From Verpa conica (Eukaryota > Ascomycota > Pezizomycetes > Pezizales > Morchellaceae): a stretch of DNA of 64,000 bases. Positions 56,183-64,000 of this stretch are shown one piece after another (position 1 is the stretch's first letter; every line of letters starts with the position of its first letter). The DNA lies in NCBI GenBank assembly GCA_033030425.1, contig JAUFSD010000011.1, positions 1,178,001 through 1,242,000 on the forward strand, given 5' to 3'. Both the position numbers and the translations under genes were made by a program. Under the pieces are notes generated by a model that was given only the letters and a program-made list of their open reading frames with translations, did no database searches and was not told the DNA's origin.

Positions 56183-56263
56183 TCTCTGGCGGGGAATCGA
56201 ACCCCGGTCACTCGCGCGCAGTTAGATGACAGGCGAGTATACTAACCTCTATACTACCAAAGA
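56183..56263 (-). tRNA. tRNA-Asp (GTC), diverged copy, 10-nt intron
   Basis: 81 nt. Relative to the other two copies it has a T-to-C that makes a T:G wobble in the acceptor (TCTTTGG/CCAGAGA), a changed D-loop base (AGAGGTT for AGTGGTT) and TTCGATT for TTCAATT in the T loop. The intron is TCTAACTGCG. All stems can still form, so it may be functional. Confidence 0.88.
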
Positions 56264-57180
56264 CTTCGATGGAGATGAGGCTAGCACTGGCGCTAGTATA
56301 CCGCGGTAGGGATCTGTACCCTAACAGTAGCGTGGTGGGGCAGACGCTAGACCTATATCCGCTATCTTTTCTAGCTCGCAGAGAATACTACGACCATTCA
56401 GGTTGGATTGCGTATGCTATGTGGCTATTTAAATAAGAACATTGACCGCGTGTTTTTGAGAATCTATAGAAGCTCTATGTAACTCTCAGTCGGGGAAGTA
56501 CAGTTTGACATAGACCAAGAGCGCCTTGGCAGCGCTAAAAAAGAATGTAGTCCCACCACCCCCTCCTCTCCATCCACCCAAGACCACGAACATACTCCAT
56601 CTTCACCCCCATTCGTGTAAGATGTCGATTTCCTAGTACCAGCATAGGTTTCCGTCAGGCCCCCACGATGACAGCTTATAGTATTTCTCCACCTCTCTTT
56701 ATAGTGGTCATTGCTAATCAGGTATCGTGTCCCTTGTAGGATTTTTCAATTACAGTATCCCAGCAGTCACCCTTACGGTATCGGCAGGAACCACGTATAT
56801 CATTGTCCGGGACAACGAGAAACGTCGCTTACATGACGCCAAAAATACCGACCAAAGGCTGCTGCCTACAACCCAAAAGACTGATTCCGGGATGAATTCT
56901 AGCTACAAAATTGTGTGTTCTGAAATGGACTCCATTAGGAGTGGGTTTGTGGAGGAGTCCTAAACCACCTGAGCAATCGCTCTAGGGTCCGCATATATTG
57001 CTAGGAGGACCTTCAACGGAGAGTGAAGTATGACAAAGGTTTAGATGGTAGACACTGAGAAGTGTATCAAAAGTAGAGGAAAAGACTGCGCTGGCGTTAA
57101 AGCCACCGGTAAGCAAAGCCCCAGAGATTCCACATTCATCAAACTAATCATTATTATAGCCCACCCTTTAACTAGTTGGG
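56264..57180. other. Intergenic with one weak frame
   Basis: A plus-strand frame near 56727-56963 encodes one hydrophobic segment (PAVTLTVSAGTTYIIV) and a charged tail. It might be an exon of a small membrane protein; no start or partner exon was established. Confidence 0.35.
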
Positions 57181-57534
57181 TAGTTTTCGCAACGAGATAG
57201 TCTGTCCCAGCCTCTCTGGGGTGCCCTAGGGCGTAAGGAGCGAGGACTATGGACTACATAGTGCCTCTGCCCCCTACATCGCACTAAGGCGTCAGGGTTA
57301 GGGTTCTATTTATCCCAAACAGGTTATCAGTCTCTACCTACTCCTACTTAAGCAGTGATTAGCAACAGATACTTTATGCTTTTGTTCCTAGAATTGTATA
57401 AAGGATCTATTGGCAAATATTTATAGGGCCATATGGTCCTCGTAGTCCTGGGGGGTCCGGCCTGAGATGGACTATGAGTAATATTCCGTCTAGTCCTGAG
57501 GCCACTACAGGGCCCCTGGCAGTTACAAACACTG
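57181..57534. mobile_element. MITE (family A), copy 3, about 354 bp
   Basis: The left end TAGTTTTCGCAACG and right end GTTACAAACACTG are diverged family A termini. It shares CTAGGGCGTAAGGAGCGAGG, the telomere-like CAGGGTTAGGGTT (57293-57305) and TATAGGGCC with copies 1 and 2. The left end may be slightly truncated. Confidence 0.72.
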
Positions 57535-57638
57535 TTTGGGGGTACATTGGATAGAAAAAATTAATTTCTGTGTCCTTCTTTCTCGGACGTTTGTTGATCC
57601 GATGAATCCCTACTTAGCTGTGAGTTAATAGGCTACTA

Positions 57639-57812
57639 CCGGGAAATCGCCCTATAAGGATATAAAATTAGAGTAATGTTATATCTTTATAGGGTGGATA
57701 TCCTTATAGAAAAGGCTTACCACATAGAAAGTAATCCCTCTCTGGTCGAGAGTGTGTACCCTTATAAGGCGATTATCCTTATATCCCGATCTCTTATAGG
57801 GCGATTGTGCTG
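57639..57812. mobile_element. MITE (family B), copy 3, 174 bp, TA-flanked
   Basis: It starts CCGGGAAATCGCCCTATAAG and ends CTTATAGGGCGATTGTGCTG, with TA at 57637-57638 and 57813-57814. It has the same ends as the copies at 18412 and 32770. It lies only 104 bp from a family A copy. Confidence 0.75.
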
Positions 57813-58878
57813 TAATACATGATTTTTAGTACTGATTTGAGTAGTTATCAATATTTTATGTTCAAGCTTGACAGGGGTCTAAGCAAGCCACAAAGAAAAG
57901 CGAACCATGTTTTAACTTTCATACAGCCTAGCTTCCTGAATAGAGATGTTGCCAGAGTAGGACCTTGTTGGGGAGATTTATTCACCCCACGACGGAAAGC
58001 GTACATAGTCAACTGCAATTATAAGTATTGTGGCACCGGCGCTAGTGGTGAGGCTAGCAATGGTGCAAGGTTTCACCATCTCATAATTAGCTTTTAGACC
58101 TCGGAGAGTAGTTATCAATAACATCATCACGTTCGGTCTGTCGATTTGGTGTTACGAAACATTGGATCATCAAGTGATCACGCATACAGCCTACAATATG
58201 AAGCCGCTATAACAAATTACCAAAGTAAACGATATAGAGCCTTACATAATATATTTAGAGTGCTATACCTTTTTATCAAGTAATAGGAGGGCTAGACCCC
58301 GATGCCAAAAGACAAGCGCAGCGTTCTATAAACTACCCAGTCATGAATAAATATGCATATATTCACTTATATTAATTCCACCAATACATACACTAAATTC
58401 CAGATTGATTGAGGGTAGTTACCCAGGAGTATCTAAATTGATACTTAACACTCTTTTCATAGTTAGTAGTCATTATACTGTAAATAGTATTCTTATACAA
58501 AATATAGAAAGACGTATATCTGATCACAGCTGTGTATTTTATAGAACGCCCTCTCGGCAACCCCTAAAGTCGTGCCAGAGCAATATACAGACTGTAAGTC
58601 TGACGGGTGCGACGCTACGGTGATTTAAGTGCGGACGTGCTAAGTACACCTTCCTAGTGCCTACGTCATGGCTACTCGCCCCTTATCTAGGAAAGCTTCT
58701 GCCCTCAGCCGAAAATCTTAAAACCAGCTTTATCCCTAGGGAGTTCTCATATATGAGCAATCAGAAAATAGAAACATCTCGTCCAAAGTCGGTATTTCTG
58801 GTACTTGATGCCTCAACTAGTAGGATACGCTAGATACCTTTCCATCACCCTTTCTCTCCCTGTAAATTTAAATCTCTA
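57813..58878. other. Intergenic
   Basis: Short frames only; none supported. Confidence 0.45.
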
Positions 58879-59241
58879 ATGGAAAGTAAAGAGAGGAAGT
58901 CATCATCCTTACGACCCGTAGTCTGTACGATCACTGTCTATCATGTGGCCATACCAACAGAGGAATTCTATATCAACCAGGCCTCTGGTAAAACACTAAC
59001 CCCCATGATAGTCGCAGCTTCCCTCAATATCCAGGAGGCCATCCAGTAGTGGGAAACTCCCGGTTGTGACGGACACCAGCTAAGATGCCTGGTTAGCTGT
59101 ACGGATACCACAACACCGATTGGAAAAACACTAGCGGGAGCTTTAGGGCCAGAATACAGGGTCATAATACCAGTATCAAGACCTGAATGGAAACTGTGTT
59201 TAACAGTGTCTACGGGAGTAATTTTCAAAATGACTTCTTAA
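58879..59241 (+). pseudogene. Small ORF interrupted by one amber codon
   Basis: From ATG 58879 a single frame runs 120 codons to TAA 59239-59241, broken only by TAG at 59047-59049 (codon 57). Both halves look protein-like: VVCTITVYHVAIPTEEFYIN and KTLTPMIVAASLNIQEAIQ before the stop, WETPGCDGHQLRCLVSC and LGPEYRVIIPVSRPEWKL after it. No intron of normal length can remove the TAG. Family unrecognised; a secreted or enzyme fragment are both conceivable. As in the nearby transposase, a single TAG interrupts an otherwise open frame. Confidence 0.45.
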
Positions 59242-61655
59242 GGGGCGAGACTCTTGCACTGTAGAATGCATATTCTAAAGCTTCTTAAGAATTCATTAGA
59301 CAGTAAGGGGGATAATATCCCTACCCCTCCGGGTACAAACAGGTGCCAACTATACACCCACTACCCCCATGTCTAGCCCCTTGATATATCGCCATAGGAT
59401 CTGAAAGGATAAATTTCCCAGACGATTCGGAGCTATCTCCGAAAACTTCTGGCGTATTCAGTAGGAGTCTCGGGGCTTTCTCTGACCCCCAAAGGTACAT
59501 AGGTTTGTGTGGTGTCTCTATACAAGTCCAAGCATTGGATTTCCCCAAGTATCAGCGAAAATCTCGAATGGGGAGCCTCCCAAGTACCTTGGTTCTTTTG
59601 AAGGCACTTAGGATTTATGGGAAAGCCGCAAATATCCATGTGCCTGCTTTCCCATGAAGCCTGGCGAGCCCTGGAGAAAGGAGATATGCATGGAAGATGA
59701 ATCGAGCAAGCTCGAAGGTAAGTATACATACTCTGTTGACTCTAAAGACCTTCCTAAGCTGTGCTTATTTACCGCTACCCAGCCTCGGAATTATTAGACC
59801 TGTTTACGACTGAATCAACCGGGGTGCTCCTTAGGAACAATCCCAGGGCATTGATAGAGTAAGTTCTCTAGCTATAGAGGTTGGCTTGGTCGGAGCACCA
59901 TATAGACCGACACTCCCCAGTCTTAAATGAGCCGGTCGGTCTATCATTGTAATGGAAGGGGATCAAGGACGAAAGAAAGTAGATACACAGTGTGTTGCGG
60001 GAATGACAGTAGGCATCTGACGGCGCATGTTGGCAGTATTTCTCTTATCTAGCCTGAATGTCTCTTGCCACCGTGTGGTTGATGCATTGCCACATCCAAT
60101 AGACAATGTCTATGATTGATCCCGACATAACAAGTGAACAACTTGATGGCTCACACCAAGTAAAAAACCCATGCTGGAATCTGGGATTAAAGGCAACGCT
60201 GGTGTACTATTCAGGAATATTATTAACTGACAGAATATTGAGCGCTACAGACAGAATATCAAATACGAATAATGCGGAAGATACCGTCAGTGATTGTATA
60301 ACCCCCGGCCTCAACTTACTACTTCTCCTTAGAAAGGCAGATGCATGCAAATACCACAAAACTTACTCTAACGTTGCAATTGGAATTGACTCCGGTATAC
60401 CCGAAACATCGCTAAAATATTGCTAATATATGATTTCCCCTATTGGGTGTGGGGTACCACCTATTTTTGGTATTGGAGAAAGTAAGTATTCACAGCGTAT
60501 AGGGTTGGCATTGTGGTAGGGCGGAATATACTGAATTAAGCTGAAGAAAGGTGCCCTTAGGTGTTCTAGATAGCTATGGAGTCCTAGTCAATAGAATTGA
60601 AATTTCTTGAAGGGCTCCAGAAGTGACAAGATTAATAAATGGACCGCCTGCAATTGACTGAAGTATAACTTATAAGTTGGTGGAAAATCATGAACCATCA
60701 CTCGGTATATTTGTCTGCTTTGAGATTACGTAAGTCTGTTAAATTTTCAATGAGACCGTGGGTTAGGGTTAGGCCAATGTCACATTTCCTTTTAGCTACT
60801 GATCTATATAACTTGACCTTTATTTATCGAGAGTATGCTTATTCAAGTATTCGTTTAATATTATCAGCCCTCAGTTACTTGGGACATAAAAGCAAACAAG
60901 CCAAGCACATTTATAGTAAAAATAATAATTCGATAGCACCTCAAGTAACCTAGTTAGGAGATTTGGATTTTGAGGGGACTTACGTTACAACGCATTCCTC
61001 GTCATATTTTTGCTGCTCTTCCGCTATATATATGCTACCAGGAGCGAGAACCTACTGTATCCGGGTATATGATTAGCAGTACCTTATTCAAATCTTAGAC
61101 TGGGCATCAGCCATTATTGGACGTCTAATATGTACGCCTGCTTGTAAATTCCATCAGCTCAGTCATACCACTAAGTTATGACATCGGGAATCTACGGTGG
61201 TTATCGGGTGTTTGAGGTCGGTGGCTTGTTCTTTTATCCTATTACTAGCCTCGCCGCATAAGAAAAAACGGTTCGTGCCTACAGTATCTAGTCTATCGTC
61301 GGTAATTATGCCCATGGATCCTTCGTATAACATTTAGAGTTAACCGAATGACATTGGGGAAGGTTTGGGTGGTAGGTATACAGTCACTTATTACCGGACA
61401 ACAAATCCCCACGGGAATAGTAGACGCCCGAACCTCACTGCTGGTTATTGTATTCGATAATATAAGTACTTTTTTATATCAGTCTTTTTTTCTCTTCAGA
61501 TGCAGTAATATTACATGAAATCTTCATAGCGTGGATGAAATTTTCGAAAACAGACCTCCAAAACCTAAAGTACAGAAAACAGAATCAAGCTGAAGAAAAG
61601 AAAGATTATCCTGCTACTTCTCATGGCTACTAGCATGAAGTTCCAGATGAAGAAA
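59242..61655. other. Gene-poor interval
   Basis: A 106-codon plus-strand frame (60106-60426) and a 98-codon minus-strand frame (59433-59729) are open but show no domain. GGGTTAGGGTTAGG at 60760-60773 is the longest telomere-like tract in the window. Confidence 0.45.
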
Positions 61656-62675
61656 TTACCACAAACGATAGCTGCAAAGAAAAATGAACAAGGATCCGAA
61701 CAAGCAAAGAAAGCCTACTAGCACTTTTGAAGATTGACCAACACTCTCCGGACCCCTCTTCGCTTCGATAGTACTTCTGAAAGTTCCATAATGTTTCTCA
61801 CTATGGTTCTTCAGATTTTTCTCTATGCTCGCAGAATAGAGGGTTTCATTTAAATGATTCATATCACCATCGCCGGATAGTTGATCAAAGTCTTCCAGGT
61901 CACTTGTATCATCAAGGTATGCTTCGAGTGCCTCCCCCTCATCATCACTGCCATGTGCTCCCCTGACATTATCAGAATAGACCTTCCATTTAGCTTCTGT
62001 TTCAAGAAAGGTCTCCTCCGCTTTGAGAAACCTAAGCTTCACTCTGCGATACCGCACAGCAGCGATCTGTTCACCAGGAGCGTAGAATTTAACCGACTCC
62101 TCGAATCCCGAATCAACCGAGGATACTGCCGTAGGGCTTATGGCGTTTAATGCGGCAGTTGCGCCTACCATTCCGGGGAAAATAGGAAGATGTTCGACCG
62201 GCACTCGAGCTCTCAGGTGTCGATCTCGTGAATATGTCGAACTTCTAGACATGCATGCGTCCTGGAGGGTACGTATTCCAACTACGAGATAGATGTCCAT
62301 CCTATCGTTGAATGATTCTAGGAGCCAGTTTCGGGTGTCGTTCAGATTACATGCTTCTCTGAACCAGGCGCTGGAGTTCTTGAGATGGTAGGTCCTGATG
62401 TGTGAGGCGGTGAGCTTGGAATCACCGGTGTTCTCAGTTTTGTGAGAGATTGAGAAAAGCTTCCCAAGGTAGAACCGCAGTTTTGATGCCCGGGAGACAT
62501 TCCGTATAATTTCTAGATCCTCTTGTTGATCAATTACGAACTCTGATTCACTAGGCCGGTGGATTAATGGGTCGAGGAAGCATAAATGTGGATTCTTCTT
62601 GTCATGGACTAGGCGCCCTAGATGGACGGATGTAATGTTCAGGAGGCTATTCTGTGTAAGAACTGAGGCTGGCAT
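61656..62675 (-). CDS. Conserved fungal protein with C-terminal TM; possible gasdermin-like fold
   Basis: A single exon of 339 aa. I recognise the pattern of a widespread uncharacterised fungal family: SVHLGRLVHDKKNPHLCFLD near the N-terminus, then TYHLKNSSAWFREACN, DIYLVVGIRTLQDA, and FYAPGEQIAAVRYRRVKLRF. The order strand (YHLKNS), helix with acidic turns, then strand (DIYLVVGIRTL) is reminiscent of the N-terminal domain of gasdermin-type pore formers, known in fungi as cell-death effectors. This is inference from topology, not a demonstrated match. An acidic linker (residues about 235-275) leads to a C-terminal hydrophobic helix at about 316-335 with a short basic tail. Such an anchor is unusual for that fold. 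No NLR or protease gene is adjacent. Confidence 0.65.
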   Translation of the reverse strand: MPASVLTQNSLLNITSVHLGRLVHDKKNPHLCFLDPLIHRPSESEFVIDQQEDLEIIRNVSRASKLRFYLGKLFSISHKTENTGDSKLTASHIRTYHLKNSSAWFREACNLNDTRNWLLESFNDRMDIYLVVGIRTLQDACMSRSSTYSRDRHLRARVPVEHLPIFPGMVGATAALNAISPTAVSSVDSGFEESVKFYAPGEQIAAVRYRRVKLRFLKAEETFLETEAKWKVYSDNVRGAHGSDDEGEALEAYLDDTSDLEDFDQLSGDGDMNHLNETLYSASIEKNLKNHSEKHYGTFRSTIEAKRGPESVGQSSKVLVGFLCLFGSLFIFLCSYRLW

Positions 62676-64000
62676 CTTCGGTATTGTAGGACTAAACAGC
62701 TAGGCTGAGGGGCAGTGGTTATGGGTCGGTATCAGCAAGGCTCCCCATATAACCTGAAGAGGGTAGGGTAGTGATTGTGAGTAGTAAATAGCCCTGTGAA
62801 TTAATTGTGGCCACCGATGATATAGCCCTGGGTGTGCTAGACCTCTAGTAAGCAAAACCTGGTAGAACACCGGCCTACATAACGTTCAGCTTGGCTCAGC
62901 CCAGGCAACCTCACATAGCCCCCATTTTAAAACATTTATTTCTTGGAGAATATTCCTGTATTAGGAATCCCAAAATTATGAATGATGGGTGCGGTGTTCT
63001 CAACATTCTAGGTAGGCCACGCGGCCACATAGGTTCCTACCACCTGGTGGGGGCTATAAGCTCTAGTAATCTCTAACCTCTCCTTCAGGGCGAGTGTCCT
63101 ATCGATAGAATAATTTAAGTTGTCTACTATAATAGTTTAGTTTGGCGCCGTATTTTTAATCATATGGAAATTTCTTCTTTAGGGTCAAGCCTTTCCACAA
63201 CTCTGAAACTATAATATCTCGAGCAAAGTCCTTTCCCCCAACTTATCCAAGTCCATAGTAATCGGATCATACGATGCGGGGTAATACAAGCTATTAAACT
63301 GGCGGCCTTAACTTATGGTGTGGTGTATAGAGAACGCCACCTAGCGGCATGGTTCGGTGATGCCATGATCGATTAAATATTATACCTAATCGGCTAAACC
63401 TTGGCCGCTATCTTGAAGAGCGCGCATAATATCCGATTAGTCTAACTTCAGAGTCCAAGAGTTCTGTCTAAATCTTCGTAAGAGTGTACTATACACTGTA
63501 GCTGAAATGACTATTGATGGACTATTACGCGGCAGTGGGCGGTTCGCCACTCCGCTTATTAGCAAGGGCTGTTCATTTTTCGGCAAGGTGTTCGCCACCA
63601 CGCCAGGATTCTGCCTGTAGGTTCTGGGGTAGTACCGGGTAGGATAATTTACTACAGCGTTTATTGGGTTATATGTGTAACGGAAATATGTAACCAGCTG
63701 TGCTTGCGGTATGTGGGAACCTTGACAGATGCAAGCAGCGTCGCTTAAGGCGGGTGAGTGCGGAAGGACTTAGCGGCAGGCGGTACAAGTATAGCCTCCG
63801 GCAGAAAGATCGGGAACCGTAAAATCTTAGATCTGGCGCCTTGATTGGCCCAAGAACCCTTGTTCATTAACCTTGTTTCCCGACCTTCCCCATGTATCAG
63901 AGGCTGTACCACACCAAAAGAAACCTCTATTAAATTATTATGGCCCCATGAGGGTGTGGCAACAAAAAGCTGATGGTGGCTGCTCGCTAAAAGCTCTTTC
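62676..64000. other. Intergenic to window end
   Basis: No supported gene. Short inverted pieces around GGCGGTTCGCCACTCCGC (about 63538-63555) suggest a further decayed foldback repeat, not defined. Confidence 0.45.

Noticed and set aside
60106..60426. 106-codon plus-strand frame starting MSMIDPD
   Set aside because: Begins with ATG but shows no family resemblance, amphipathic pattern or flanking splice support; kept only as a note.

Overview
The window looks like chromosomal DNA of a filamentous ascomycete fungus. Many short introns obey GT..AG with a CTAAC-type branch site. TTAGGG-type telomeric motifs occur internally, the multidomain families are fungal, and the tRNA-Asp genes carry introns. 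Low gene density, abundant small TA-flanked inverted-repeat elements and NACHT/ankyrin proteins would suit a repeat-rich Pezizomycete, but that is inference and no species marker is present. The gene models below were assembled by hand from reading frames and splice phases.

Layout. 1-5.7 kb: a 693-bp inverted-repeat element and a six-exon epoxide hydrolase that includes a 9-nt microexon. 5.7-11.4 kb: a seven-exon NLR-type gene (membrane N-terminus, SERAC1/PGAP1-like alpha/beta hydrolase, NACHT, 17 ankyrin repeats) with a decayed ankyrin remnant after its stop. 12.2-17.2 kb: one unrecognised protein gene and several weak small genes. 19.0-27.2 kb: two convergent paralogues of a fungal multi-pass membrane family, separated by a gene-poor stretch. 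28.9-35.7 kb: a fragmentary RNase-like locus, a tRNA-Asp and dispersed repeats. 35.7-42.3 kb: one giant gene (about 2,120 aa) joining a polytopic membrane domain to about 23 ankyrin repeats. 43-46.4 kb: a small gene and a six-exon stand-alone hydrolase of the same type as the NLR N-terminus. 47.5-59.2 kb: repeats, an acidic protein, a small spliced gene, a complete Tc1/mariner element whose transposase has one amber codon, two more tRNA-Asp genes, an F-box/ankyrin gene and an amber-interrupted small ORF. 61.7-62.7 kb: a conserved fungal protein with a C-terminal membrane anchor.

Functional theme. The recognisable non-repeat genes are dominated by families seen in fungal non-self recognition and regulated cell death: a hydrolase-NACHT-ankyrin NLR, a free hydrolase domain with a conserved splice position, a giant membrane-ankyrin protein, an F-box-ankyrin protein, and a protein that may have a gasdermin-like fold. 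The window therefore reads as an accessory, immunity-like region diluted by transposons. No housekeeping protein cluster, rRNA gene or CRISPR array was seen. Three small-element families, a telomere-repeat-like motif recurring at 13 sites, and three tRNA-Asp genes with unrelated 10-nt introns are the main non-coding signals.
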